A stretch of DNA of 64,000 nt from contig JAEUVZ010000032.1 in the NCBI GenBank assembly GCA_016786665.1, positions 64,001 to 128,000 of the forward strand. The letters run 5' to 3'. A program made the translations under genes and the position numbers. Under the pieces are notes generated by a model. It saw only the letters and a program-made list of their open reading frames with translations. It was not told the DNA's origin and searched no databases. Positions 44,315-53,163 of this stretch are shown here, in pieces. Positions within the stretch are counted from its first letter, which is position 1; each line of letters starts with the position of its first letter. The stretch comes from Flavipsychrobacter sp. (GTDB taxonomy: Bacteria > Bacteroidota > Bacteroidia > Chitinophagales > Chitinophagaceae).

Positions 44315-44581
44315 ATGTCTACAATGACTCAAAGAAAACGCAGAAAGACCCGTATAGGTATCGTGAGCAGCGACAAGATGGCCAAAACCATCACTGTTAA
44401 TGTAGAGCGTAAGGTGAAACACCCTATATACGGTAAGTTCGTTAAGAAGACGACGAAATTCCATGCTCACGACGAGCAGAACACTGCCGGCGCAGGTGAT
44501 ACTGTGCGCATCATGGAAACACGCCCCCTGAGCAAGACAAAGCGCTGGAGGTTAGTAGAAATTATTGAAAAAGCTAAGTAA
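44315..44581 (+). CDS. rpsQ: 30S ribosomal protein S17
   Basis: An 88-aa 16S rRNA-binding OB-fold protein. Conserved parts are [45 protein letters not shown] and the ending [26 protein letters not shown] second in-frame ATG at 44324 is possible; the first ATG, 14 nt after rpmC, is chosen. Confidence 0.97.
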   Translation: MSTMTQRKRRKTRIGIVSSDKMAKTITVNVERKVKHPIYGKFVKKTTKFHAHDEQNTAGAGDTVRIMETRPLSKTKRWRLVEIIEKAK

Positions 44582-44593
44582 TCTTATTTAAAG

Positions 44594-44962
44594 ATGATAC
44601 AACAAGAATCCCGGCTCAATGTAGCCGACAACAGTGGTGCGAAGGAAGTGCTTTGCATACGTGTGTTGGGTAATTCGGGACAGGTTTATGCCGGAATTGG
44701 TGACAAGATAGTAGTAACCGTAAAGGATTCTCTGCCAGGCGGAGCAATGAAGAAGGGTACTGTATCTAAGGCAGTAATCGTGCGCACGAAGAACAAGCTG
44801 CGCCGTAAGGACGGTTCTTACATCAATTTTGATGATAACGCCGTAGTTCTGCTCAACAATTCTGACGAGCCTCGCGGTACCCGTATCTTCGGCCCGGTGG
44901 CCCGTGAGCTCCGCGATAAGGGATACATGAAAATTGTATCGCTTGCACCAGAAGTATTGTAA
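44594..44962 (+). CDS. rplN: 50S ribosomal protein L14
   Basis: A 122-aa protein at the intersubunit bridge. Recognised by [26 protein letters not shown], the loop [23 protein letters not shown] and [28 protein letters not shown]. Complete. A -7-like promoter element follows 10 nt after its stop. Confidence 0.98.
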   Translation: MIQQESRLNVADNSGAKEVLCIRVLGNSGQVYAGIGDKIVVTVKDSLPGGAMKKGTVSKAVIVRTKNKLRRKDGSYINFDDNAVVLLNNSDEPRGTRIFGPVARELRDKGYMKIVSLAPEVL

Positions 44963-44971
44963 AAAATGTTG

Positions 44972-44979
44972 TACCTTTG
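44972..44979 (+). promoter_or_regulatory. Candidate internal promoter -7 element before rplX
   Basis: TACCTTTG followed by CAGCCC matches the operon's main -7 box at 38945 and the mutS2 one. The nearest TTG lies 12 nt upstream, too close for a standard -33 element. It may allow extra expression of rplX and later genes. Confidence 0.4.
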
Positions 44980-45032
44980 CAGCCCGTTTCAAAAATGGGA
45001 TAAAGGAATAGCAACAGCATAATATATTAATT

Positions 45033-45371
45033 GTGAAACAGAGATTTCAACCTAAGTTCAATATTAAGAAAGGCGACGAGGTGGTAGTTATCGCAGGTGG
45101 TAACAAAGACCGCAAGACTCCTCGCAAGGTATTAGCAGTTTACCCTCAGGAAGCACGCGTGCTGATTGAAGGTGTAAACATCAAGACTAAGCACCTGAAG
45201 CCCAATGCGCAGAATCCGCAGGGTGCGATAGTACGCGAAGAAGCGTCTATCCATATCTCTAACGTAATGCTGTGGGACGCTAAGGCTAAAGCTCCGGCCC
45301 GTGTAAAGCGCGAGCGTAAAGAGAGCAGTTTTGTTCGTATATCTAAAAAAACAGCTGAAATCATTAAGTAA
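45033..45371 (+). CDS. rplX: 50S ribosomal protein L24
   Basis: A 112-aa KOW-domain protein and early assembly initiator. The start is a GTG. Typical parts are [75 protein letters not shown]. Its TAA stop overlaps the rplE start by one base (TAATG), suggesting translational coupling. Confidence 0.97.
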   Translation: MKQRFQPKFNIKKGDEVVVIAGGNKDRKTPRKVLAVYPQEARVLIEGVNIKTKHLKPNAQNPQGAIVREEASIHISNVMLWDAKAKAPARVKRERKESSFVRISKKTAEIIK

Positions 45372-45949
45372 TGGCAACGAATACAACATACGTTCCTCGT
45401 CTTCAGAAGAAGTACCAGGACGAAGTAGTACCGGCTTTAATGAAGAAGTTTGGCTACTCAACAGTAATGCAGTGCCCCCGCCTGGTAAAGGTATGCCTGA
45501 ACCAGGGCGTGAAAGGCTCTACATCAGACAAGAAGCTGATAGACGACGCAATAGGTGAAATGACCCTGGTTTCTGGCCAGAAGGCAGTACCTACTTTGTC
45601 TAAGAAAGATATATCGAACTTCAAACTCCGTAAGGCAATGCCTATCGGCTGCCGTGTAACACTGCGCAGCAGCAATATGTTTGAATTCCTCGATCGTTTC
45701 ATCTCTATCACCCTTCCCCGTGTGCGTGACTTTAAAGGTATTAATGAGAAATCATTCGATGGCCGTGGTAACTACACTATGGGCGTAACAGAGCAGATCA
45801 TCTTCCCTGAAATCGACATCGATAAGGTGGCTCGCATCAGCGGTATGGATATCACTTTCGTGACTACTGCACGTACGAACGAAGAAGCATACGAACTGCT
45901 GAAAGAGCTGGGTATGCCGTTCAAAAACATGGAAAAAACAGGTAATTAA
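45371..45949 (+). CDS. rplE: 50S ribosomal protein L5
   Basis: A 192-aa 5S rRNA-binding protein. Conserved parts are [71 protein letters not shown] and [30 protein letters not shown]. The start codon shares one base with the stop of rplX. Confidence 0.98.
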   Translation: MATNTTYVPRLQKKYQDEVVPALMKKFGYSTVMQCPRLVKVCLNQGVKGSTSDKKLIDDAIGEMTLVSGQKAVPTLSKKDISNFKLRKAMPIGCRVTLRSSNMFEFLDRFISITLPRVRDFKGINEKSFDGRGNYTMGVTEQIIFPEIDIDKVARISGMDITFVTTARTNEEAYELLKELGMPFKNMEKTGN

Positions 45950-46026
45950 TTCGGGTCCGTAAGTAACGAGTAGAAACGCTGATAAGGTTTCTACTTTTTA
46001 CCAAAGACTATATACTAAAACAAACT

Positions 46027-46296
46027 ATGGCAAAAGAATCAGTAAAAGCCCGCCAACGCAAACGCGAACGCATGGTAGCCCAGTACGCTGAAAAGCGCGC
46101 TGCTCTGAAAGCTGCCGGTGACTATGCAGGTCTGGATAAACTTCCAAAGAATGCATCTCCGGTACGCCTGAAGAACCGCTGCCAACTGTCTGGCCGTCCT
46201 CGTGGCTATATGCGCCACTTCGGGATGAGCCGTAACATGTTCCGCGATATGGCGTTGAACGGCATGATACCAGGTGTACGTAAAGCAAGCTGGTAA
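46027..46296 (+). CDS. rpsN: 30S ribosomal protein S14, zinc-free type
   Basis: An 89-aa S14 of the longer form without the CxxC-CxxC zinc ribbon (only one cysteine is present, in [16 protein letters not shown]). Other landmarks are [32 protein letters not shown] and the C-terminal [23 protein letters not shown]. This form is zinc-independent, as expected for an organism with only this copy in the operon. Confidence 0.97.
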   Translation: MAKESVKARQRKRERMVAQYAEKRAALKAAGDYAGLDKLPKNASPVRLKNRCQLSGRPRGYMRHFGMSRNMFRDMALNGMIPGVRKASW

Positions 46297-46392
46297 CACT
46301 AAAGCTCCGCTGGTGCGGGGCTGTCGTTTCGAGGTCAGGTGAAAGCCTGAAACCTGTAACAAAATTTATTTACAAACACACTAATTTTAAAA

Positions 46393-46791
46393 ATGGTAAC
46401 AGATCCTATAGCAGATTTTTTGACGCGCGTTCGTAATGCTCAGATGGCACGTCACCGTATCGTGGAGATTCCCGCTTCAAAAGTTAAGAAGCGTATCACC
46501 GAGATACTGTACGATAAAGGGTACATCCTGAAGTACAAGTTTGAAGAGGACAACAAGCAGGGTATCATTAAAATAGCCCTGAAGTACGATGCAGCTACTA
46601 AAGAACCAGCTATCCGCTCCCTGGAGCGTGTAAGCCGTCCAGGTCTGCGTCAGTACGCAAAGCCTAGCGAAATCCGTCGTGTACAAAGCGGCCTGGGTAT
46701 CGCTATCGTTTCTACATCTAAGGGTGTAATGACCGATAAGGAAGCGCGTACGCAGAACGTAGGTGGCGAAGTAATGTGCTACATCTACTAA
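46393..46791 (+). CDS. rpsH: 30S ribosomal protein S8
   Basis: A 132-aa 16S rRNA-binding protein. Conserved parts are DPIADFLTRVRNAQMARHRIVEIPASKVKKRI and the C-terminal LGIAIVSTSKGVMTDKEARTQNVGGEVMCYIY. In E. coli S8 represses the spc operon; no such target was examined here. A 7-bp hairpin lies in the gap upstream (46304-46321). Confidence 0.98.
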   Translation: MVTDPIADFLTRVRNAQMARHRIVEIPASKVKKRITEILYDKGYILKYKFEEDNKQGIIKIALKYDAATKEPAIRSLERVSRPGLRQYAKPSEIRRVQSGLGIAIVSTSKGVMTDKEARTQNVGGEVMCYIY

Positions 46792-46897
46792 TTACAGCTT
46801 TTAAAAAAGACAGAAGCAGGATACATTAAGCTGAGCCTATACAAGGCTGACCGGTCCCGCTTCAAAGATTTATAACACATAGTAAAATTAACTTACG

Positions 46898-47452
46898 ATG
46901 TCTCGTATAGGTAAACAATTAATTCCCGTAGTAAACGGTGTTACCGTTACTGTGTCGCCTTCTAACGAAGTAACCTTCAAAGGCCCTAAGGGTGAACTGA
47001 AGCAACAACTGGACCGCGATATTAAAGTAGAAGTGGTAGATGGCAACGTAACTGTTACCCGTCCTACTGATCAAATCCGCCACCGCGCCCTGCATGGTTT
47101 ATACCGTGCGCTGCTGTCTAACATGATGGTGGGTGTTACTGAAGGTTTCAAGAAGGAACTGGAACTGGTGGGTGTGGGTTATCGTGCAGCCGTTACCGGC
47201 CAGCAGATAGATATGGCCCTGGGTTTTTCGCACAATATCATCATGGATCTGCCGAAGGAAGTAAAGGCTTCTGCTACTGCTGAAAAAGGCCAGAATCCAC
47301 GTATCATCCTCGAATCAATAGACAAACAACTGCTGGGCCAGGTAGCCGCTAAAATACGCAGCCTCCGTAAGCCTGAACCATACAAAGGTAAAGGTGTGCG
47401 TTACAGCAACGAAATCGTTCGCCGTAAAGCAGGTAAATCAGCTGGTAAATAA
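46898..47452 (+). CDS. rplF: 50S ribosomal protein L6
   Basis: A 184-aa two-domain protein at the factor-binding site. Typical are MSRIGKQLIPVVNGVTVTVSPSNEVTFKGPKGELKQQL and the end GQVAAKIRSLRKPEPYKGKGVRYSNEIVRRKAGKSAGK. It is followed by a strong hairpin before rplR. Confidence 0.98.
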   Translation: MSRIGKQLIPVVNGVTVTVSPSNEVTFKGPKGELKQQLDRDIKVEVVDGNVTVTRPTDQIRHRALHGLYRALLSNMMVGVTEGFKKELELVGVGYRAAVTGQQIDMALGFSHNIIMDLPKEVKASATAEKGQNPRIILESIDKQLLGQVAAKIRSLRKPEPYKGKGVRYSNEIVRRKAGKSAGK

Positions 47453-47457
47453 TAATG

Positions 47458-47485
47458 CTTTTACTCCGCCACGGCGGAGTAAAAG
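47458..47485 (+). other. Intercistronic hairpin between rplF and rplR
   Basis: A perfect 12-bp stem (CTTTTACTCCGC/GCGGAGTAAAAG) with a 4-nt loop, followed by TCTTTTG. The T-tract is interrupted, so partial termination or an mRNA processing/stability role is possible. Confidence 0.6.
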
Positions 47486-47561
47486 TCTTTTGTATCATAA
47501 TAATTTAGAAACTCCGGTAGCTCTTGCTGCATAAGCGGGAAGCCCGTAAAACACAGATAAA

Positions 47562-47921
47562 ATGTCAACAGATCACAAAGTAATCCGCCGCCAGAAGTTA
47601 CGTTGGCGTATTCGCGCTAAGATTAGCGGTACCACACAAAAGCCTCGCCTTTCTGTGTTCCGTTCCAACAAGGACATCTATGCGCAACTGATAGACGATT
47701 CCACTGGTGTAACCATAGCTTCAGCTAATTCCCGTCAGAAGGACCTGGCTGCTCAAAAGGGTACTAAAGTAGAAAAGTCGGTAGCGGTAGGCCGCGCTAT
47801 TGCTGAAAAAGCAAAAAGCCTGGGTATTGAAATAGCAGTTTTTGACCGTGGTGGTTACCTGTATCATGGCCGTGTGAAAGCGGTAGCTGATGGTGCCCGC
47901 GAAGGTGGACTGAAACTCTAA
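47562..47921 (+). CDS. rplR: 50S ribosomal protein L18
   Basis: A 119-aa 5S rRNA-binding protein. Recognised by [49 protein letters not shown] and the ending [27 protein letters not shown]. It starts 109 nt after rplF. Confidence 0.98.
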   Translation: MSTDHKVIRRQKLRWRIRAKISGTTQKPRLSVFRSNKDIYAQLIDDSTGVTIASANSRQKDLAAQKGTKVEKSVAVGRAIAEKAKSLGIEIAVFDRGGYLYHGRVKAVADGAREGGLKL

Positions 47922-47981
47922 TTTCTATTAAATTAAAAATGTTCGATAGTGGTGACTCACCACATCAGTAAATAAAAAATT

Positions 47982-48500
47982 ATGTCGAAGACACAATTCA
48001 ATCGCGTTAAAGCCGGAGACCTGGAACTTACTGAAAAAGTAGTGTCTATCAACCGTGTGGTGAAGACTACCAAAGGTGGCCGTGCATTCAGCTTCTCTGC
48101 CCTGGTAGTGGTAGGTAACGGAAACGGTGTGGTAGGTCATGGCCTGGGTAAGGCAAAAGAAGTTCAGGAAGCGATCACTAAAGGCATTGATGATGCCAAG
48201 AAGAACCTGATCAAAGTTCCGGTGATGAACGGTACTATCCCTCACGAACAACTGGCTAAAGACGGAGCTGCAAAGGTGATGATTAAGCCAGCTGCACACG
48301 GTACGGGTGTAATTGCCGGTGGTAGCATGCGTGCTGTGCTGGAAGCGGCGGGCATCACTGATATCCTGTCTAAGTCTCTAGGTTCTGCTAACCCGCACAA
48401 CGTGGTAAAAGCTACTTTCGTTGCACTGGGCATGCTCCGCGAGCCGATAGCCGTGGCTAAGCAGCGCAACGTGAGCCTGAAAAAAGTATTCAACGGGTAG
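47982..48500 (+). CDS. rpsE: 30S ribosomal protein S5
   Basis: A 172-aa small-subunit protein affecting decoding accuracy. Conserved parts are [52 protein letters not shown] and the C-terminal [40 protein letters not shown]. The residues commonly altered in spectinomycin resistance (TTKGG) look normal. Confidence 0.98.
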   Translation: MSKTQFNRVKAGDLELTEKVVSINRVVKTTKGGRAFSFSALVVVGNGNGVVGHGLGKAKEVQEAITKGIDDAKKNLIKVPVMNGTIPHEQLAKDGAAKVMIKPAAHGTGVIAGGSMRAVLEAAGITDILSKSLGSANPHNVVKATFVALGMLREPIAVAKQRNVSLKKVFNG

Positions 48501-48578
48501 TAGTAAGCTGATAGGTTGATGAGTTAAATAGCTTAACTTGTCGCTAACCATCTTGATAACAATAAAAAGAATATTCAA

Positions 48579-48761
48579 ATGGCTAAGATAAAAGTAACAC
48601 AGTACAAAAGCGGCATAGACCGCCCTGAACGCCAGAAGCGCACGCTGAAGGCTTTAGGCCTGCGCAAAATGCACTCTTCTGTAGAAGTAGAGGCTACTCC
48701 CCAGATTCTTGGGATGGTACGCGCTGTATCGCACCTGGTAAAGGTGGAAGAAGTAAAATAA
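48579..48761 (+). CDS. rpmD: 50S ribosomal protein L30
   Basis: A 60-aa protein, full length for the bacterial short form. Recognised by KVTQYKSGIDRPERQKRTLKALGLRKMHSSVEVEATPQILGMVRAVSHLVKV. The order rpsE-rpmD-rplO is standard. Confidence 0.97.
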   Translation: MAKIKVTQYKSGIDRPERQKRTLKALGLRKMHSSVEVEATPQILGMVRAVSHLVKVEEVK

Positions 48762-48824
48762 TTTTTTTAACGGATCTGCGAGCGGTTTTACATTCCGCGC
48801 AAGTTCAAAAATCGTAAGTTAATT

Positions 48825-49271
48825 ATGCAACTGCACAATCTGAAGCCTGCAGAAGGCTCTGTAAAGAAAAGAAAACGTATTGGTCGTGGTGAAGGTAGCG
48901 GACATGGTGGAACCTCTACTAAAGGTAACAAAGGTCAGCAAGCCCGTACTGGTTACCAGTCTAAAATAGGTCACGAAGGTGGACAGATGCCTATACAGCG
49001 TCGTATGCCGAAGCGTGGCTTCAAGAACAACAACAAAATATACTACAAAGTATTTAACTTGGGCCAGCTTGATTTCCTGATCGAGAAATACGATATCAAG
49101 GAATTCAACCTGGAGAATCTTTACATCAATGGCCTTATCAGCCGTACCGACCTGGTAAAGATACTGGGTAGCGGCGAACTGAAAGCTAAAATACCATTTA
49201 AGGTAAATGCAATCAGCGCCAAGGCTAAGGAAGCGATAGAAGCTGCCGGCAGCACTCTCGAACTGGTTTAA
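48825..49271 (+). CDS. rplO: 50S ribosomal protein L15
   Basis: A 148-aa protein with the Gly-rich N-terminus (RKRIGRGEGSGHGGTSTKGNKGQQARTGY, then GGQMPIQRRMPKRGFKNNN) that threads into 23S rRNA. Complete. A strong terminator-like hairpin separates it from secY. Confidence 0.98.
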   Translation: MQLHNLKPAEGSVKKRKRIGRGEGSGHGGTSTKGNKGQQARTGYQSKIGHEGGQMPIQRRMPKRGFKNNNKIYYKVFNLGQLDFLIEKYDIKEFNLENLYINGLISRTDLVKILGSGELKAKIPFKVNAISAKAKEAIEAAGSTLELV

Positions 49272-49285
49272 CTTATCTATATTCG

Positions 49286-49317
49286 TAAAAGACGCATTTG
49301 GTTAAGTGCGTCTTTTA
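49286..49317 (+). terminator. Terminator or attenuator between rplO and secY
   Basis: An 11-bp perfect stem (TAAAAGACGCA/TGCGTCTTTTA), extended by three further pairs and closed by a GGTT loop. The right arm ends in TCTTTTA and is followed by TCGTTT. It lies 14 nt after the rplO stop and 40 nt before the secY start. Position and form suggest partial termination ahead of secY-map. Confidence 0.75.
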
Positions 49318-49357
49318 TCGTTTATTCGTATTTCATTTTGATTAACAACTCACCACA

Positions 49358-50707
49358 GTGAAGAAACTTATTGCAACGCTGAAAAATATATGGAGTATTG
49401 AGGAACTCCGCAAGCGTATTCTGTTCACATTACTACTTGTCCTTATCTACCGTGTAGGCGTAATGATCACCCTGCCTGGTATAGACCCGCTTATCCTTAA
49501 AACAAGCACAAATGGTACCGAGGGGCTCCTTGGGCTGTTTGATATGTTTGCCGGTGGCGCTTTCAGCAAGGCTTCCATTTTTGCACTGGGTGTAATGCCC
49601 TATATCTCTGCCTCTATCTTCATGCAGTTGGCCGGTATAGTAGTTCCCCAGGTGGCCAAGCTCCAGCGCGAGGAAAGTGGACGTAAAAAAATTACACAAT
49701 GGACACGTTACCTCACTGTACTGGTAACACTGGCACAGGCCAGCGCCTACGTGGCTTACCTGCGTGGCCAGGATGGTAACGCTATCATTCCCCAGTTCAA
49801 TGGTTTCTTCTTCTGGATTACAACCGTTATCGTGCTTACTGCCGGTACCCTGTTTGTAATGTGGATGGGTGAAAAAATAACGGACAAAGGTATCGGTAAC
49901 GGTACGTCTCTCATCATCATGGTGGGTATCCTTGCCCGCCTGCCTCAATCTCTTGGCGCTGAATTCGCCGCCAAGAACGTGGGCGGTGGCGGCGGCCTGC
50001 TGATATTCCTGATAGAGATAGCATTCTTTATTGGTATCATCGTTGGCCTTATACTGCTCACACAGGGTGTTCGTAAGATTCCTCTGAACTATGCTCGCCG
50101 TATCATTGGTAACACCAGTGCTGCCGCTGCAACCGGTGGAAGCCGCGAGTTCATACCCCTGAAAGTAAATTCCGCAGGTGTAATGCCTATCATCTTCGCA
50201 CAGGCTATCATGTTCATCCCGGCAACATTAGTAGGGTTTTCTCAGTCGGAGACCGCCCAGGGATTTGCCCGCGCCATGCAGGATCATACTTCCCTTTGGT
50301 ATAATGTTATCTATGCGGTGCTGGTAATAGCGTTCACGTATTTCTACACGGCGCTTATCTTCAACCCAACCGAAATGGCCGATAACCTGAAGCGTAACAA
50401 CAGCTTTATACCAGGTGTGAAACCAGGTGAAGATACAGCTAACTACATTGCTACTATCATGGACCGTATCACGCTGCCTGGTGCCGTATTCCTGGCGCTG
50501 GCGGGTATCCTTCCGGGTATCGCGGCACTGCTGAATGTAACCAGCGGTTTCTCTACCTTCTTCGGTGGCACCTCTATGCTGATTGGCGTAGGTGTGGTAC
50601 TGGATACGCTTCAGCAAATAGAAAGTCACCTGCTGATGCGCCAATACGATGGCCTGATGAAGACCGGCCGTATTTCCGGACGTTCTCCGGTTCAGGCTTC
50701 CGTTTAA
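49358..50707 (+). CDS. secY: Preprotein translocase subunit SecY
   Basis: The 449-aa channel subunit of the Sec translocon with ten transmembrane helices. Landmarks are GVMITLPGIDP (plug region follows), LGVMPYISASIFMQLAGIVVPQVAKLQREESGRKKI, GEKITDKGIGNGTSLIIMVGI and the C-terminal HLLMRQYDGLMKTGRISGRS. It starts with GTG at 49358. It lies after a terminator-like hairpin and 13 nt before map. Confidence 0.98.
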   Translation: MKKLIATLKNIWSIEELRKRILFTLLLVLIYRVGVMITLPGIDPLILKTSTNGTEGLLGLFDMFAGGAFSKASIFALGVMPYISASIFMQLAGIVVPQVAKLQREESGRKKITQWTRYLTVLVTLAQASAYVAYLRGQDGNAIIPQFNGFFFWITTVIVLTAGTLFVMWMGEKITDKGIGNGTSLIIMVGILARLPQSLGAEFAAKNVGGGGGLLIFLIEIAFFIGIIVGLILLTQGVRKIPLNYARRIIGNTSAAAATGGSREFIPLKVNSAGVMPIIFAQAIMFIPATLVGFSQSETAQGFARAMQDHTSLWYNVIYAVLVIAFTYFYTALIFNPTEMADNLKRNNSFIPGVKPGEDTANYIATIMDRITLPGAVFLALAGILPGIAALLNVTSGFSTFFGGTSMLIGVGVVLDTLQQIESHLLMRQYDGLMKTGRISGRSPVQASV

Positions 50708-50720
50708 GATTTTTGTGTGT

Positions 50721-51542
50721 ATGATACATATCAGGAGTAAAGACGAAATAGAATTAATAAGAAAAAGCGCTTTATTAGTAACTGCCACCCATGTTGAGGT
50801 GGCAGGCTTTTTAAAGCCCGGTATCACTACCTTGTCCATCGATAAAATGGCCGAGCAGTTCATCCGCGATAACGGCGGCGTACCTTCTTTCAAAAACTAC
50901 AACGGCTATCCATACTCGCTCTGCATTTCGGTGAATGAGCAGGTGGTGCATGGCTTCCCCGGTGATTACGAGCTGAAGGATGGAGACATTATATCAGTAG
51001 ACTGCGGCGTGTACATGAATGGTTATCACGGCGACCACGCTTACACGTTTGCGATAGGCAATGTCGCCCCGGAGGTACTGAAGCTGATGCGCATTACCAA
51101 AGAGTCGCTCGCTAAGGGAATAGAACAGGCTAAAGACGGCAACCGGGTAGGGGATATCTCCTATGCGATAGAGCAGCATACCGCCCGCGATCACGGCTAC
51201 GGCGTGGTGCGCGAGCTGGTAGGCCATGGCATAGGCAAGAAGCTGCACGAAGACCCCCAGGTGCCCAACTATGGGCGCAGGGGAGATGGTAAGCGCCTTA
51301 AAGAAGGGATGGTTTTGGCTATAGAGCCGATGATAAACCTGGGCAGGAGAGAAGTATATACCCTGGACGATGGCTGGACAGTGGTAACCAACGATGGCAA
51401 GCCATCGGTACACTACGAGCATACTACCGTAGTGCGTAAGAACAGGGGAGAAGCCCTCTCCGATTTCGCACCAATAGAAAAAGCTGAACAGGCGAATAAA
51501 GAATTGAACAGTACCTACTACACGCCGGCAGAGGCGGTATAG
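50721..51542 (+). CDS. map: Methionine aminopeptidase, type I
   Basis: A 273-aa enzyme removing the N-terminal methionine of nascent proteins. The dinuclear metal ligands are in VDCGVYMNGYHGDHAYTF (two aspartates), GHGIGKKLHEDP (His), MVLAIEPM (Glu) and VHYEHTTVV (Glu). The catalytic His is in NEQVVHGFPG. The ATG at 50721 is chosen; a GTG at 50715 is also in frame. It follows secY by 13 nt and ends the operon at a strong terminator. Confidence 0.96.
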   Translation: MIHIRSKDEIELIRKSALLVTATHVEVAGFLKPGITTLSIDKMAEQFIRDNGGVPSFKNYNGYPYSLCISVNEQVVHGFPGDYELKDGDIISVDCGVYMNGYHGDHAYTFAIGNVAPEVLKLMRITKESLAKGIEQAKDGNRVGDISYAIEQHTARDHGYGVVRELVGHGIGKKLHEDPQVPNYGRRGDGKRLKEGMVLAIEPMINLGRREVYTLDDGWTVVTNDGKPSVHYEHTTVVRKNRGEALSDFAPIEKAEQANKELNSTYYTPAEAV

Positions 51543-51571
51543 TTTATTGACTGCTGTATAAGAATTGTATC

Positions 51572-51601
51572 GCCACGCTTCAACCGAAGCGTGGCTTTTT
51601 T
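51572..51601 (+). terminator. Terminator ending the S10-spc-secY-map operon
   Basis: A perfect 10-bp GC-rich stem (GCCACGCTTC/GAAGCGTGGC), 4-nt loop, then TTTTTT. It lies 30 nt after the map stop. Genes that usually follow in the alpha operon (infA, rpmJ, rpsM, rpsK, rpsD, rpoA, rplQ) are absent downstream. Confidence 0.92.
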
Positions 51602-51730
51602 GTGCCCCGCAAGGTTGATTATGTGCCGTTTAGAATAGGCAGGCACTAATATATTTCAGGTAGCATAGGGGCATAGGCCGTGGTGGTTGTCCTATTACTA
51701 TACCGTTCATCAAACATTAAATTCAACGTT

Positions 51731-52345
51731 ATGGTAAAGCTGAGAATATTGATCCTCCTGTTTGCGCTGGCAGGGGCCGGCGTAAAGGCACAGGCCGGAG
51801 ATTATAAGCTGGTAAAAAAGGACGATGGCGTTTCGCTATACGAGAAGTGGATAACGGCCATGAATGGCGAACAGGCACGGGAGCTGAAAGTGGTCTTCGT
51901 GGTGAATGCTTCACCGGCACAGGCGCTCGCGCTGCTCAAAGACCAATCGAAGGGGCCGGAGTGGAATCCCCAGGCTGATGTCTTTCGCATCATACCCGCT
52001 ACAGAAAGCTCGTGGGTAAGTTACGTGCGTTACGATATACCCTGGCCTGTGGGCGACCAGGATTGCTGCCTGCAGTACACGGTAAAGCCAGCGCCCGGAG
52101 CTACGGAGGTGCATTTCCAGAGCACCACGCATAGCTTGTTCCCGGTAAAGAGTGGCGTAGGCCGTATAGCCGGTACGCGGGGGAAATGGGTGTTGGAGAA
52201 CAGCGGCGGCAAGCAGACCAAAGTGACCTACACGATTACAGCCAACCGCAATAATAAATTGCCCAAGTTCATTACCGACCCTATCATACACGACAACATG
52301 CTGGAGAGTATGGCCTTATTTACTTCACTACTGGAAAATAATTAG
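51731..52345 (+). CDS. Exported START-domain lipid-binding-like protein
   Basis: A 204-aa protein with a signal peptide (MVKLRILILLFALAGAGVKAQ) and a START/Bet v 1-type domain. Typical stretches are VSLYEKWITAMNGEQARELKVVFVVNASPAQALALLKD, EWNPQADVFRIIPATESSWVSYVRYDIPWPVGDQDC and TKVTYTITANRNNKLPKFITDPIIHDNMLESM. START domains bind hydrophobic ligands, so a lipid-handling role in the periplasm is likely. It is separated by only 2 nt from an SDR gene, forming an apparent operon with two SDR enzymes. Start at 51731 because the leader begins there. Confidence 0.85.
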   Translation: MVKLRILILLFALAGAGVKAQAGDYKLVKKDDGVSLYEKWITAMNGEQARELKVVFVVNASPAQALALLKDQSKGPEWNPQADVFRIIPATESSWVSYVRYDIPWPVGDQDCCLQYTVKPAPGATEVHFQSTTHSLFPVKSGVGRIAGTRGKWVLENSGGKQTKVTYTITANRNNKLPKFITDPIIHDNMLESMALFTSLLENN

Positions 52346-52347
52346 CA

Positions 52348-53151
52348 ATGACAGGCAGGAACTATGTGCTCATCACCGGCGCCAGCTCGGGGTTGGGAAG
52401 GGAATTTGCGATAAAGTGCGCGCAGCGTGGAATGAACGTGCTGTTATTCGCCCTGCCGGGCGGTAATACGCAATCGCTGGCCCATGAGCTGCGGCTCGCA
52501 TTCGGGGTAGACGCACAAGCGATAGAGCTGGATATGACCGACAGCGCCGAGCTGATAAGCACCGTGAACACAATAGCGGAACGATACCCCATACAGTTCC
52601 TTATCAACAACGCCGGGGTAGGCGGCACCTCCTCTATTCTGCAAACATCGTGGGAGCGGATAGACAATATCATACAGCTGAATGTGCGCAGCACTACGCT
52701 CATTACCCGGATATTGATACCGCACCTGATGAAGCACGCGCAGAGCTACATCATGAATATATCCAGCATGGCGGCATTTTCTCCCATAGCATACAAAACA
52801 GTATATCCCGCTTCCAAGGCATTCATTTCTTCTTTCTCCCTCAGCCTGCGGGAAGAATTGGCAGGAACCGGTGTATCGGTAAGCGTGGTGTACCCCGGAC
52901 CGATTATGACCAACTCCTATACCGCGCGCCGCATTATAGCGCAGGGGTTGAAGGGCAAGATGGGACTGCTGCCAACATCAAGCATAGCAGCCATAGCGCT
53001 GGCGGGTACGCTGGGCCGGCAACCCACTATAGTACCCGGATTTATGAACAAGCTGAATCACTTACTAATGGCGTTGCTGCCCGGCACGTGGCGCCTGAAA
53101 ATCATATCCCGGGCAGTGAAGAAAGAAATATCCTTTTCCGTAACCGCATAA
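52348..53151 (+). CDS. Short-chain dehydrogenase/reductase (classical SDR)
   Basis: A 267-aa NAD(P)-dependent oxidoreductase. The cofactor motif is ITGASSGLGREFA (about 8-20) and the NNAG motif is in QFLINNAGVGG. The catalytic serine lies in IMNISSMAAFSP and the YxxxK pair in YPASKAFISSF. The C-terminal half has a hydrophobic segment typical of membrane-associated SDRs. The substrate is unknown; the START-domain neighbour suggests a lipid or other hydrophobic substrate. Confidence 0.92.
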   Translation: MTGRNYVLITGASSGLGREFAIKCAQRGMNVLLFALPGGNTQSLAHELRLAFGVDAQAIELDMTDSAELISTVNTIAERYPIQFLINNAGVGGTSSILQTSWERIDNIIQLNVRSTTLITRILIPHLMKHAQSYIMNISSMAAFSPIAYKTVYPASKAFISSFSLSLREELAGTGVSVSVVYPGPIMTNSYTARRIIAQGLKGKMGLLPTSSIAAIALAGTLGRQPTIVPGFMNKLNHLLMALLPGTWRLKIISRAVKKEISFSVTA

Positions 53152-53163
53152 AATCAAAATAGT

